Part shown: positions 22,625 to 34,801 of the stretch, piece by piece | How positions within the stretch are numbered: position 1 is the first letter of the stretch | Layout of the letters: every line of letters begins with the position of its first letter | Assembly: GCF_964340395.1 (NCBI RefSeq) | Contig: NC_135563.1 | Coordinates: 20,785,651-20,847,150, forward strand | Direction: 5' to 3' | Origin: Glandiceps talaboti | Lineage: Eukaryota; Hemichordata; Enteropneusta; Spengelidae | DNA: 61,500 nucleotides | Translations under genes and position numbers: made by a program | Notes under the pieces: model-generated | Told to the model about the DNA's origin: nothing | Seen by the model: the letters and a program-made list of their open reading frames with translations, nothing else | Databases searched by the model: none

Positions 22625-22893
22625 CAGGGGTGAACAAATCCACTGGTCCTGGGTTCGAGACTAGCGTTTTTTTGGGCGGACCACACAAATTTTACCTTGT
22701 CTGGTCTGTCGGACCAGTACCTTACTGTTAATAACTATGTTAAAAAGTCATCTGAATATACAGATTCATAGGCAAGATTTAATGTTTCGCATTAGTGGGA
22801 CCTGGGACCACTAATTCTTTCAGCAGGACCACTGGGTTTTTTAAGGCACTGGTCCGGGGACCACCAGTTCACAAAATGATTTGTTCACCCCCT
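22625..22893. mobile_element. hAT-like MITE, about 270 bp
   Basis: Terminal inverted repeats CAGGGGTGAACAAATC (22625-22640) and ATTTGTTCACCCCCTG (to 22894) frame an AT/GC-mixed interior with no ORF. The CAGGGG start is typical of hAT elements. The bases GATCTG flank both ends (22619-22624 and 22894-22899), a possible partial target-site duplication. Further in, ACTGGTCC and GGTCCGGGG also pair. Confidence 0.7.
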
Positions 22894-23039
22894 GATCTGT
22901 ACATGCATAATCCTGGTCCCCATCTTAACAATAACATAGTATAGGTGGTTAAATTGTGTATATGAGGTTTAACAACAAATTACAAATCATTTTTACATTG
23001 TTGCAATATTATATAATTATTATTGTATAATTAGTTTTT

Positions 23040-23125
23040 TTTGCTATAGTATTTTTATTTTTTTGTGGTTGTATGGGACTTTTTTAATGGCCTGAAATAA
23101 AGAATATAATAATAATAATATTATC
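23040..23125 (+). mobile_element. Possible LINE 3' tail with (AAT)n
   Basis: A T-rich segment is followed by GGCCTGAAATAAAG and then an ATAATAATAATA run. This is a common layout of non-LTR retrotransposon 3' ends. No reverse transcriptase sequence is seen next to it, so the assignment is tentative. Confidence 0.35.
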
Positions 23126-23835
23126 AATATTTTTAAAATGCATTTGAGTGCAAAGACTGATGTCTTTTCAGTACATTTAAACTTGACATTTAATATTTGG
23201 TCAAAAATTGGCATTAAGGATATCCCAACTTTTTTTTCACAAATAACAGAGGCAAATGGACTCATTGTTCAAGGGATAAAAAAAATACTGTTCTGAAGTG
23301 TGTTTAGAGCGAATTATATCTTTATAATTTCAGGTAAATTATATTGATTAATATTCATGCCAATGATAGAAACATGTGAAATCAAAATGGCCGAGTCACC
23401 TTTACCGTGAACTTTGACCTTGACGATAGCTTCGCTTATTTATTGTATGTATTATTACGGCTGCATGAGAATGACTGCCGCCATTGCAAAAGACGTCACA
23501 CTTACAGAGCTATTTCTGCATTTGCGACGTGGTAGAAACAGTGTCAAGCTCAACAGATTATCATAGCTGACATTGACCAGCTAAGAAATTCTTCTGATCA
23601 TTTCGATTTTTCTTGAAAACGATTTTTGGAAGATTACCAAAGCGCGAGTACAGACTCAATATTTAAATGAACCCCCATAGCATGGCATGATGTAGAAGGG
23701 GATAGCGAATGTATAGCCACGACGCTCTTACAGCGTTACACTTTAACCGTGCATTGTTATTTCTTCACGTGGTGACCTATACGCATTACAATACAATGTA
23801 CGGGTGCAACAACTCAATACAACACTCATACATAC

Positions 23836-23940
23836 CTGCATTAAATGGAGAAAGGTGAAAATAAAGCAGAGGACTTCAGTTGATAGTCGAGCAACTCCTA
23901 TTATAATAGAGTGTCGCCATATTCTTCGCGGCAGTCCAGT
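23836..23940 (-). other. Probable 5' untranslated first exon of the zinc-finger gene
   Basis: The minus strand reads CTCCATTTAATGCAG followed by GTATGTATG, a good donor, at 23836/23835. Upstream sequence is richer in CpG (23400-23950) than its surroundings, as expected near a transcription start. It contains only a short ORF (ATGGCGACACTC...) that stops after 14 codons. The 5' limit is a guess. Confidence 0.45.
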
Positions 23941-25089
23941 ATAAGTACCCGGATGTATTTAAATTTCATTTCATTTTACTACATTTCTCTATTAGTTGAT
24001 GTATAAATGCAATGTGAGGACTACTTTACAGTCAGATAAATTGGGATATGGATAATTGTTATTTTGCGTAAATGTCTTTAAAGTAAACATTGGTTTTCAG
24101 GGTTTTTTGACAAATTATGCCAAAACTAGTGGGAAAAATTGACCTCTCTCCGACCCCATAAACCTAAGGATTGAGGGCGCTTAGTTGGGTGACGTGCCTG
24201 AAAAATACCAAATCGCAAAAAAATTCAATTTACACAAAATTCATATATTAGTCAACTGTTCAAAACCAATTTGTCAAATTACATTGATGGGGGTCAATTC
24301 CGAATTGCCGTTGTTTCCTGGCATAGGCATATCAAAGTCTCAGCAATGTGCTGTAGAGCTACCATGTATCTGGAAAAATTGCCCTAATTTCACGGTAATT
24401 AGTGTCATCGCAATCGCCTCGTTCACCATCTTTTAAAGTATGCCCATTTGTGCCCGATTCATTTTCCTTTTAAAGATCTACTACTTTGCCAGGCAGTTTT
24501 TCACTGAGCTGCAGGCCCTTAGCCTACTGAAACCGAAGTGGTGTGTCTAGAACCTGATGCCTCACAAAAATGTAATGATTTTGTGAATCTGAAATGCATT
24601 TAATATGACTGTATAGCAATGAAGCTCTTTTTTGAATATGTAAAACAGTTTTACTTTTTGGGTCCTGAGATCACTGAGGTTATTTTTTATTCTTTTTGCG
24701 TGGGTCAATCTATCAATCTAACTACTGTTCGTTTTGGTTCATCTTTCCCATTAGTTTTTTCCCTTCATCCATTACATTGTTTTGATTCAATCGGGTAATG
24801 TCATTGTTAGGGGTACAGTTTTTCTGGAATGTATAGACCGTCCGGTTAATACAATCATTTAGAAACATTGTTATTAGAAGTAATGCATGTTCAGCTAAAC
24901 TGAACTGTGGTACAGTAGTACATTAATAGTCTATTTCCTATACGGTATCCTTACGATTTACACCTGGTTTAGTGGTTTACTTAGAGACCATACATACCAG
25001 TGTACGTGTTCTTTTTTGTCACTCTGATAATACGAGTATTATGGTGTCTTTGTGTATTCATCTTCTTGAGTTTTCATAGAAGACAATTT
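23941..25089. other. Intergenic DNA, nothing recognised
   Basis: There is no convincing exon. The 24185-24436 frame is open but shows no domain, repeat or splice support. Confidence 0.4.
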
Positions 25090-26040
25090 TTTTTTCAACT
25101 TGACATCTTATAGCCAGGTCAAAGGTCAAGGTCTCATTAGAATGCTTACCATTCATAATATGGGGTAGACACTTGAATGTATCACAGATTTGGAGATAAA
25201 AGGTATAATGTGCTGTATTGACACAAATATGGCTGCTATTTTACTATACAGGTCAAGGTCGCAAAATTAAGTTACATGAAAATGCATAAATATAGGAACC
25301 AGAGATGAACTGAAAATGCTTCTATATGAGGGGAAATGTTAATGTGCTTGCTGAGACTTTGAAATGTCTTTCTGTACTGTCATACCTTTGTGTAATTAAT
25401 ATCTATAGCAAGTTCACTTGAATTCAGTACACTGAGTCCTGGCTATATATCTCTTAATATTGCAAAAGTTCATCAAATATGTAAATTAGCAATTGAATCG
25501 ATACCATAATGTCTTTGCTCGGTCAATATCTTTAGCAAGTTTCATTACATTTGGTTCTTGGAATAGGCCCTAATTGCCAAAGTTCGTTAATTATGCAAAT
25601 AAGCAATTAATTGACATTGCTAAATTTCATTACTAAGAACTTTCATATCTCTGTATCATCAATATCTGTGGCAAGTTTCATCAAATTTGATAAAGCCATT
25701 CTGGATGCATAACATGAGTTACAAACACTATTAATTATGCAAATTAGCTCTTAATTAACTTGACACAAGTTAACGTCTTTTAGTGCCTTTATATCTTTGT
25801 ATGATCCATATATGTAGCAAGTTTCGTTGAATTTGGTGCAGCCTTTATGCATATATCGCCCCATGTGAAATCATTAATTATGTAAATTATCATTAATTAT
25901 GCAAACGCTAAGTTATAGCCTGACAATGCAACATAGTAAATTGCAGAACATTTGCTTCAGAACTTTTTGAGATATCAGAGGAACAAAATTACTGCACAGA
26001 CACACAGATGCTCAGACACACAGACACACAGACAGCCAGC

Positions 26041-26082
<42 letters not shown>

Positions 26083-26085
26083 TTG
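25090..26085. repeat. Modular repeat: tandem ~125-150 bp cores plus (CAGA)n tail
   Basis: The left part (25100-25290) belongs to the GGTCAAGGTC/CAAATATGGC family. It is followed by four diverged cores, each with AGCAAGTTTCATTxAATTTGG (near 25408, 25533, 25669, 25817) and TTAATTATGCAAAT. Then comes an (ACAC)/(CAGA) tract at about 25998-26082. Confidence 0.8.
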
Positions 26086-26129
26086 CCACGACATTACCTC
26101 ACACACGAGAGCTGATAATCCAAGTCATG

Positions 26130-26500
26130 CTTAAAATATAATCATTAAATGACAAACATGCTATAAAGATACACCAAATTTGGCTATTTGACCTTCCAGA
26201 AGGTCAAAGGTCAATGTGCTAGAAGAAAGATCATCTTTGATAATATGGATCTAGGCACTTGAATGATGTCACTGTGTCTACACCTCCTAAATTAAGATAC
26301 AAACTGTTAATTTTTTCAACAAATATGGTCACCATTATTAAGCCATATTTGATTCGGTCACAAAACAAAGTGGTGTGCATATGTCTCACATTGTATGTTA
26401 CCTCTGTGCCAGGTTTGGTTGAAATCATGTGCATGCCAAAGATCTGCAGTGCACACAGGCACACACTAACAGACGGATGGATGGAACACAATCAAATAGC
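26130..26500. repeat. Second copy of the GGTCAAGGTC-type modular repeat
   Basis: It shares AGAAGGTCAAAGGTCAA, ATATGGATCTAGGCACTTGA, AAATATGGTCACCATT, CATATGTCTCACATTG and CTGTGCCAGGTTTGGTTGAA with the copies at 19560 and 38290. It ends with GCACACAGG/ACAGACGGATGGATGG and a right flank AAATAGCCCCTCAAGGCAGT. Confidence 0.75.
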
Positions 26501-27547
26501 CCCTCAAGGCAGTGCCTGTTTGTGGATAAAAATATTAGTTACATTTACTAGATTTGGAGTCTGTTTGTTATCATGGCAATCAATAAATCAATTCTCAGTT
26601 TGTTGTTAGGGCAATAGACTGGTCATTATGGGTGTCACTTTCTTTGATAATACGCAGACTTCATAAATTACTTGTTTACTATAACCAAGGAAGGCATCAT
26701 CAAGATTGACTAAAAGGTCAAGGTCATTTTAGGGTGTTCCACAGGTTGATTTTGCTGACCCGTGGTGGAAGAAGGGGTGTTTTATTACAAGTTTACATCA
26801 CATACTAGTAACAAATAAAGCATAATGGCAAGAGTTTCCCTAAAGACAATGTTCAATATTTACTATTTCTACAAGTCATAATTACAAAAGCTTTCATACA
26901 ACTGCAATGTCCATTATTTGAATGGAAACAGGTTGACCTTGAGGACACTCAGACTATAAGCAATTGTAGCCTCATCAATACTAGATGTGCAACATAACCC
27001 TTGAACTCTTGAAAGCAAATACTAATTTTTCCAGAATTTCACATTTCATCTTCAAAAAATTTGACATAGTACAACTTACCCTTATGTTCTCTGATCAATG
27101 CACCTTCTAGTTTTTTGTGTTATAAATATTGTCTTTGGCCAAAATTGCATGATTTGAAGAATTTCTCCTGGCTACATATATGGGCAAACTGCAATACATT
27201 GTTTAATCATATTACTAGGTCGCTCACACAGACACTTCCACACCATACACACACCATTAGGATGGGGAGGAAAGTCAGTAGATAGGTAGGGGTCACCTGT
27301 TTTTGACTTTGGAAGTAGGCAATTCATATTTTCAAATGTATTCTGGATTGTGTTGAAACAACTTAATATTTCTATACATGTAATGGCATGACCATATCTG
27401 AAATAGTGATTTTACTGTTCCCATTTCCTATTTCTTAACCATGTCCTTTATTATTACAATGTGCTTTTTTACACTGGTGTCACTTTACAATCACATATAC
27501 ATTTATTACCACAGCAGACACAGCATATATCATATATCATATATTTT
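26501..27547. other. Intergenic DNA, nothing recognised
   Basis: AT-rich sequence without exon features. A short AAAAGGTCAAGGTC at about 26712-26725 suggests a further remnant of the modular repeat family. Confidence 0.4.
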
Positions 27548-27612
27548 GTCAGTGCAGTAAGGTCGTATCTGCCTATTCAACTGCATAGCAGATAAGACCT
27601 TTCTGCACTGAC
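27548..27612. repeat. Hairpin: 25-bp arms with two mismatches, 15-base loop
   Basis: GTCAGTGCAGTAAGGTCGTA... (27548-27572) pairs with GCAGATAAGACCTTTCTGCA... (27588-27612). Flanking CATATAT/ATATATAC bases extend the pairing weakly. It could be a short palindromic transposable element or a miRNA-type precursor; the sequence does not decide. Confidence 0.85.
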
Positions 27613-28344
27613 GCGACGATATATACACTTAAAATTTTCATGAAAATTAAAATCATCTGTACAGGGCTGGGTATGTCTCTCTCTGAAGTTCCCCCTTCCC
27701 CCACCATCAATGCCTTTAGCCATCATATACACATGCCTTTTACTGTCATGATATTATACTATACTTGAACATTTTAACCCTATGTATAATATATATTAGA
27801 TTGTCTGCCAATATATGGTGTTCCTGTCTGTGCTGGCTTGATAATATTTTAATTCTGAGATTCAAATACTCTATTCTAAGATATGGAATGTTTTTAATTT
27901 CATAAATTTGAGATTATTTACGAGGAATTCAGATGGGGTCATCCTGTTTTACCATGGATTTGGACTATTCTGTTTTGCTTTTTTACAGGGGGGTTACAGA
28001 CAATCTGATGTATCAATGAAACACCCCCCCCCCCCACAAAGAAACCCAGAAGAAACTACCAGTCACTAATAGACAATTTTCTTGTACATGATGATTTTAC
28101 TAACTTTTAGGGACTGTACTATCTACAAGTTATAGATGACCTCATAATGCTTATTTTATTCTGCCAACCATTTAGGATGTTGCATTTATACCTGTCTTAC
28201 ATAACCTTTTTATTTTGCAAACTGTAATATATCACTATATTTCACATTATGCAGTAGTAGATACAAATTGTAATATCAACAGCCTAAGAAAAATATGTAC
28301 ACAGAGAAAACAAAGCTTATGCTTTAAAATCAAATTTTATTGTA
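27613..28344. other. Intergenic DNA and probable FAHD1-a 3' flank
   Basis: It contains a C run near 28023-28037. A minus-strand AATAAA (28336-28341) a few bases after the FAHD1-a stop is a candidate polyadenylation signal. No gene was recognised. Confidence 0.45.
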
Positions 28345-31300
28345 TCAATCACTTGATACTTTAAAAGACATTGTAACAATATCTGATAACCCACATGTGA
28401 TGACATCACCAGCTGTAACTGGTCCAACACCAGCAGGAGTACCAGTAAGAATGACATCACCCACATCTAATCTCATGTACTGACTTATAAAACTGATCAA
28501 AAATGGTACTTTGAAGATCATGTCTTTAGTATGTCCATTCTGCCTCATAGCTTCATTCACTTTCAACCAAATTCCTACATTTTGAGGATCAGGAATTTTT
28601 TCCAGTGGTATAAAAGGACCAACAGGACATGAGGTGTCAAAACCTTTAGCTAATGTCCAGGGAAGGGACTTCTTCTTCAGGTTATCTTGGATATCCCTGG
28701 CTGTCATATCCAGGGCCAAAGTATAACCACCTATATGTTGCATGGCAGAGGCTTCACTGATGTTGACGCCTTCTTTTCCAATTATAACACCCAGTTCAAC
28801 TTCATGATGTAGATTGGAACAGCCAGGTGGAAACTACATACAAACAAGTATCAAAGAGAAAATTGGTATGTTTGAGTGTGTTGGTTGGTTGCTATCAATA
28901 TGTTTACATGCCATATTTTCTGGGACCTTTATAAATTTTAACTTTTTGGAACCAGACTAACAGCTTTGAAAGATCATAATAGAATGCTTGCTTAATTGTT
29001 CTGTCAAGACTTGTGGAAGAAAATAATAGGTATTTGTCAATATAAGGTCTTCTTAATAACTACACATTTAATTGGTTAATTGATAATTCTCTTACTGTTA
29101 TGACTAATTTCATTCAGTTCAACTCTAGATGAAAACTTTGACTTCTCTACAACGAGGGGTGTGTTGAACTTTACTTCTGATAGAGTGTTGTCTGTTTTTG
29201 CCAATACAATGTCAATTTTAGTCTTTTTAACTCCAATGAATTTCCTTTTACCAAATTAAGAACTTTTGGCCATTTGCTTCTCTTGCAATGAACATCAGAG
29301 CTCTAATATCATTAGAAATTCATATGTTTAGATGTCCTTCGCTGCCCAAACATTTTGTGATTAAGTTGAAGATCAAGGCAATGAAAATTGTTTAATATAA
29401 TGCAGTGAAATTACTAATTTCTTTATGAGTGTTAGACTAAATCTCCACAAAAGCCATGTAATAAGACACATTTAATGTTACATTTTTCAATCAATTATGT
29501 GGAAAGGGGAAATTGTTGACTCAGTGTAGTTGTATAAAGAATAAAGTTCATTCAAGAAATAAAACCTTCAGCTAGCTTTTATATATATGTGCTAAAGGTT
29601 TTACAGCTGCCATTTTGTTTAACATAGATGCCTTGTATATAGGTCAAAGGTCAGGTCAAACATTTCTCACAGAGCTACTACCCAAGGTGGAATGTTTAGG
29701 CTACAAACAATCTTCACAACGATGAGCAGTTACATAATGCACAAATGAAACCATTTACAAAGAAACTTTGATGTAAACAATGCTTTGCATTCATAAACAT
29801 TTATTAGATTTATAGAAAAACTAGTATCCCATTACAATAAACAACAATATATTTACAATGTATAAATTTACCTTGATAGCGCTTCCTTCTGTTATGTAAG
29901 AGGAGGTGGGTTTGATAAATATAACAGGTTCAGTTGGAAGTTTGTTACCCAACTCTGCGGCATGTTCACTGAAGAATAAACAGAAACAGAATAAGTTTTA
30001 CCTTGCTACATTCTCTGTCCAACTTAAACTAATAAACACCTTAAAATCTAATCTTATCAGTAGATACATCGTTTTGGTTATTTTAAGTGCTTGTGATATT
30101 GGTACTATGCTATGCTATTAGAATCTGTCAAATTGGTAAATCTTTTTTATTAACAGTAGTTCCTTTTGATATATCTGACATTGTAAGGTTGTATTAGTCA
30201 AGTAACAAAGCTCATCAGGCAGTCTACAGTCGAAATATTGATGTCATATACAAGATTTGAGTATTTTAGTGTTACTTTTGTCATGTGTACAAAACCAAAC
30301 TGGTGCAACAATGAATGACACTAAAGGATTAATTGACTAAAAATTTGTTCTATTTTGCAATCAAAATGTTTCAAACACATATAGTCCTGGAACGTCTCCA
30401 TAAAGAGGATAAAGTCAATGTGCAGACTGTGTTTTGAATTTTTACAATTACTGAGAATTAACTATAAAATTTGTTTCATGGAAACATTACTTTTTATTGT
30501 GAATATAAAATAGATATAAAACAAAGTATATATTTATACAGTGTTCCTTCTATGTTGGTATAATGGTATAGACTACAGCAACTACCATACAATTAAGAAA
30601 ACACTGTAATTTTGATTCAAATACACTGTTACCTATTATAAGCTTTATTTACTAAATCTTGATTTTTTGGATGTTTTCACAAAGTCAAACAAGTCCACAA
30701 AATATCATAATTTACATGTCAATCATTGTATGAAAGATCTTATTGTTTGAAAGAGTATCGTACATTTTAAACAGTGTCAACTTGTCTGAAAAGTGACATT
30801 CCTGTACCATGTATTGGATACCCTGGTTGTTATCAAGCATACTTTTCAACGACCAAACTAGGTACAAAGTGCACGTTTTATTGACATTTTTCTGTAAATT
30901 GCTAATATATATACTTTTTGTTTAAATCATTTTACTTTTTCATTTTGGTTGTAAACTCACAAGAACACTTGTCGCAATGATGACAAATATCCGTGTAACA
31001 AGCACATGCGTGCATTATATAGTTTACTGCGGTATTACGATTACAATCGAGTGTATTAAAATTGTGTGTTGAATCGATCGAGGAGGCGTGACTGTGAGCT
31101 TGTGGGTTATATTACATTACAAACACGAGTACACATCCGGGTACACGTACTCGCAAAATTTATTGCTTGAGTTCCAAGACAATAGACATTTTGCACTTTC
31201 GATACAGCTAGCATAAGCATATCATGTACTGGGCGTCGTCGCCATGAAATAGCGCCCGACACGGTACGGATAACGGGTATATGAGCAACGTCTGAGCAGT

Positions 31301-31531
31301 GTCGGTGGGGTGTGATCAAATGAGTGGTGGTGGAAGGGGTCATCGTTCGCTGAAAGTTCAAACTCGGACGATCATATTACGGTTGTATTTCCATGTATCA
31401 ACCCTTTCATAAAATCAAAGCCTGAATCATACAAATCAAAGTAGATATAAGTTATGCCCATACCTATAGTTCCTACCAACACAAACAATCTTTCTTCCCA
31501 CTTCAACAAATCTTGCCAATCCCGAAGCCAT
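28345..31531 (-). CDS. FAHD1: FAHD1-like acylpyruvase/oxaloacetate decarboxylase, copy a (217 aa)
   Basis: Three minus-strand exons, 31531-31464 (68 nt), 29968-29872 (97 nt) and 28833-28345 (489 nt), join in frame with GT/AG borders. They give [20 protein letters not shown]... and end at TGA. Length matches human FAHD1 (about 220 aa). FAHD1 is known as a mitochondrial acylpyruvate hydrolase and oxaloacetate decarboxylase dependent on Mg/Mn. In human numbering every key position is present. They are R25 in GRNY, the lid pair H30/E33 (SEHAAE), the metal ligands E71/E73 (HHEVEL) and D102, then R106/Q109 ([10 protein letters not shown]) and K123 (TLAKGF). The TGTPAGVGP loop is also kept. The start has A at -3 and G at +4. 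This copy is expected to be catalytically active. Confidence 0.94.
28834..29871 (-). other. FAHD1-a intron 2
   Basis: Bounded by donor GTAAAT and acceptor TATGTAG. No exon, repeat or RNA gene was recognised inside. Confidence 0.85.
29969..31463 (-). other. FAHD1-a intron 1
   Basis: Donor GTATGG, acceptor TTATTCTTCAG. A more CG-containing stretch lies at 31080-31370 near exon 1. The ORF there (31107-31361) has no family features and no splice support. Confidence 0.75.
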
Positions 31532-32394
31532 TTTGAATGCGAGGTATGATCAGGTGACTTACACGTGACCATATCTGTCGGTGACCTTATTTGCTTGTGA
31601 TTTATGCAAAAACAGAGCAGGGCCCTGAATTATGCATGGACTACGTGGACTGATGGAAGTATCAAAAGCGTAATATAAGAAAAGTTGTGAAGCAGTAAGC
31701 AGTAAGTCGAAAAGATAACAAAGTCCAGTTACATGAACCAATAGGCTTATTTACATTGTAAGATTAAATTGAATGGCTGGTCAGTAATCATATGGAATCC
31801 ATATAATCTTTTTACATTTGTTTATCACAGCCAGTTGGTATATGATAGCTCAGACAAACTCTGAGATGATAGAAAGTATATATACAGAATATATAGCTGC
31901 AACTATTTATAGTTTTTCTGCTAAATTTTATTTCAGCCTACATTTTATGAACCCCTACAGCTTAATTTGTACATCAAGATGTTATGGAATAGTGACTTAA
32001 CATCATACATGTTTTCACCAAGTACATACAAACATGTTGCCAGACACATACAGGCACAGGTGCTGTTAAAAATGAAAATTCAGTTGTCAAATCCTCTTAG
32101 ATATTAACAAGTTTCTTTGTTGCTAATTTTATTGCCTTTGAAACTGTCCTTGGAGTAAAATTATTACAGATTTTGTTTTGTATTATGCATTAAAGCTATT
32201 AAATCATCAACAGTAGTGAAATTGCAAATGATTAGGCATTTTGAGTTTGCTAGCCTCTCCATTGGCCTCATGTTTGATGTACAATTTCTGCTTAATCCTT
32301 TATGTCAATAAAGAGGGTGTAGATCACAGGAAGCCTGACTGTGTTAAAAAACAACCAAATGAAAAAATAAAAGCACCAATGGCATTGTAGCACA
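31532..32394. other. Upstream region of FAHD1-a and intergenic DNA
   Basis: Nothing recognisable as an exon. The FAHD1-a promoter presumably lies in the first few hundred bases, but no TATA box or other element can be named. Confidence 0.4.
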
Positions 32395-32800
32395 ATTGTT
32401 GACAGTACTTTAATTTTCTGTGGTCTTGTTGCTTGGCATAGCTATATACAATTTTACAATATTCATTCATTCACCTCCCTGTCATCAATGTTATTTTGGC
32501 ATTAGATGTCATTGTTTACCTATTTCTATGGGCGTGGTCTTGTTGCTAGGGGTATTTACATATTTAAAAATTATGTTTATTCAACTGCCTATCCATCCCT
32601 GTTGTTATAATTGTAAAAAACAATATCTTTTGACTGTTGCTAAGGGCGTGGTCATGGTTGCTTGGTCCAATTACATAAATATGACACTCACAATTTGCAG
32701 ACTAACTGTAACACTTTCAGAATCATAACCAAATTCCATCCACAGTAGTTTGAGAAATCACTTACATCATCTACAAGTCAGACAGACAGACAGACAGGCA
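32395..32800. repeat. Modular repeat: three ~112-bp cores plus short (CAGA)n
   Basis: Cores are recognised by GTGGTCTTGTTGCTTGG (near 32420), GGGCGTGGTCTTGTTGCTAG (near 32530) and GGGCGTGGTCATGGTTGCTT (near 32645). They are followed by TAGTTTGAGAAATCACTTAC and (CAGA)5 at 32779-32798. Confidence 0.8.
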
Positions 32801-33004
32801 TTTTACCTTGAACCAACCTGTAGTTCAGTATTAAAGTTAGGTAGACAATATTTCCAAGTGTTAAGCAACCTCAAGGAGAGATTAATTCCAGTGCCATTCA
32901 CACACACTTGTTACATTATGTTAAGTACCATAAAAAATTTAATGGTTTAATGAGATCAATAAAACAACAATATTTCTGTACACTCCTCTGGCCTAAATAT
33001 TCCT

Positions 33005-33449
33005 ACAGATATTTCACCAAAAAAGTCATGTTTTTTGCCCTAATTTGCATATCGCTAATGGGATTATCATGTAATCAATATCTAACGATCTGTACATCCC
33101 CAGAAACATCCCTGTGAAATTTCAGCCAAATCAACTGAGTACTCTTGGTATTATAGACTTTTGACCAAAAACACATTTTTAACCCTAATTTGCATATCAC
33201 TGATGGGATCATCATGTCATAAACAATTGTTAAACTGAACACTCCCAAGAACATTCCCACCAAATTTCAGGCCAATCTGTCCAGTAGTTTTGGCATTTAC
33301 GTTTTTTTACCAAAAATCACATTTTTTGACCCAAATCACACACTGGTGGTAAGATCTTTTTGATTTGAACAATTTCCCAACTAGATACCCAAGGTAATAT
33401 ACCCATCAAATATCATGGCAATTGGTCCAGTGGCTTTTCACTTTAAGTC

Positions 33450-33521
<72 letters not shown>

Positions 33522-33545
33522 CCAGACAGACAGACACTTTCCCAT
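33005..33545. repeat. Modular repeat: three ~145-bp cores plus (CA)n(CAGA)n
   Basis: Cores share CCCTAATTTGCATATC, ATGGGATxATCATGT and CAAATTTCAGxCCAATC, with starts near 33037, 33182 and 33328. A pure (CA)34 tract (33453-33520) and CAGACAGACAGACA follow, then a right flank starting CTTTCCCATAGC. Confidence 0.85.
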
Positions 33546-34624
33546 AGCACTACTGAACCTTATCAGTTGTTGTGCTAAAAATGGACATGCACATGTTCAC
33601 TCATGTACATTATTTATATGTACGAGTAAATGAAAATACAATAAAAACACAGAAGTACCTAATATAGTGTCCATTATTTATATCAGGCTGTATATTAAAC
33701 TGCATGTCTCTATATACACAAACCCTCCAAAGAGTGAACCTGCAGTTTTGGGTATCACATTTTAAGTTCTCAACAAAAAGCGCTGTCCTATGGCAATAAA
33801 ATGTTGTGAATATAATAATGATAATTTCTATGTCATTGTGCAAAAGTAGCATTGTTTTCCATGTTGATGCTTCATTCTAAAATCAATTAAATCCTATCAC
33901 AGGATAAAGAAATGTGGATTAGGCATTTCATTTCAAGGTCAGCTGTTTACTCTGATCTTGCTGTACATTACATTACAGTTTTTGGAATTACTGAGTCCAA
34001 TAAATTTCTGTTTTAATATATATGCCAGGTGCAGTCAAATTGAAGGGTAGATTCACTTCATTGTATGTATGTATACTACAGAAGCCTTGAGTAAAGTGAA
34101 TCTAGTTGTTTAGTTTCCTGTAGTGAAAACTTTGGATCCATTCAAAGAAAAGTACAAGTCGGATTCACCTGTTCACCCTTGAAAATATCATATGTATAAT
34201 AAGGATTCCGTGGAAACAGTCTATGGGCATAAAAAGTCAAACAAGGGATGCTTTCAGTAGTATATTAGTTTATATAAGATATAAAAAATATTAGAGATAT
34301 TAATATCAACATGACATGACTCACTGAATAATAGAATAACATATGTTCCAGAAGGTCTCTATAGTAATAATATAAATTTTATTACCATATGCAGATTAAA
34401 TAGTCAGGGCAATTGATGCATCTGAAGACAGCCAAATCCATATAACAGTACTATAAATTATGCACAGGATAGCTTGGTAGCACTTAAAGGAGCACAAGCT
34501 CCTTTTTCCTGCATATTTGAAGGATTAGTCATAGCTAGCATTCTACTTACTGAAGCATACTTAGCCACCACTTGCAATTGACTGAACTCAAACATGGTAT
34601 TTAGATGCTCTGCCATCATATTTG
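33546..34624. other. Intergenic DNA with two short inverted repeats
   Basis: TAGATTCACTT (near 34048) has its complement AAGTGAATCTA (near 34097). AAAGGAGC-ACAA-GCTCCTTT (34486-34505) is a perfect 8-bp hairpin. No gene was recognised. Confidence 0.5.
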
Positions 34625-34801
34625 CAGAATGTCGCCAGGAATTTAAATCTGGTCTTAAGACCTATTTCTTCAATAAGACTTTCGCTTGAGTCTGTTTTTG
34701 TACTCATGTTTCTGTGCTTTGTAAAGCACATTGTGATAGTTATATGGTATGCGCTATATAAGAAAATTAGAATAGATTAGATTAGATTAGATTAGATTAG
34801 A
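34625..34801 (+). mobile_element. 3' end of a non-LTR retrotransposon (CR1/L2-like LINE)
   Basis: Bases 34633-34689 encode RQEFKSGLKTYFFNKTFA followed by TGA, the typical C-terminus of a LINE endonuclease/reverse-transcriptase ORF. A 3' UTR with TGTAAAGCACATTGTGATAG and ATGCGCTATATAAG follows, as in CR1/L2-type tails, and then a pentanucleotide run (ATTAG)n to 34801. Only the last ~180 bp are present, so this is a 5'-truncated insertion. Confidence 0.75.

Larger units (their letters stand above)
21146..23835 (-). other. 5' intron of the zinc-finger gene
   Basis: It separates the ATG-containing exon (21054-21145, acceptor TTTTTTCCAG) from a probable untranslated exon with donor GTATGT at 23835-23830. 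It contains a T-run/G-run tract (21463-21514), a hAT-like MITE (22625-22893) and a LINE-like 3' tail (about 23040-23125). No coding segment was recognised. Confidence 0.55.

Noticed and set aside
22650-22670. tRNA B-box-like GGTTCGAGACT
   Set aside because: No matching A box or cloverleaf upstream, and it lies inside the hAT-like MITE.
31107-31361. ORF inside FAHD1-a intron 1
   Set aside because: No domain, poor composition, and located between two well-supported exons of another gene on the same strand.
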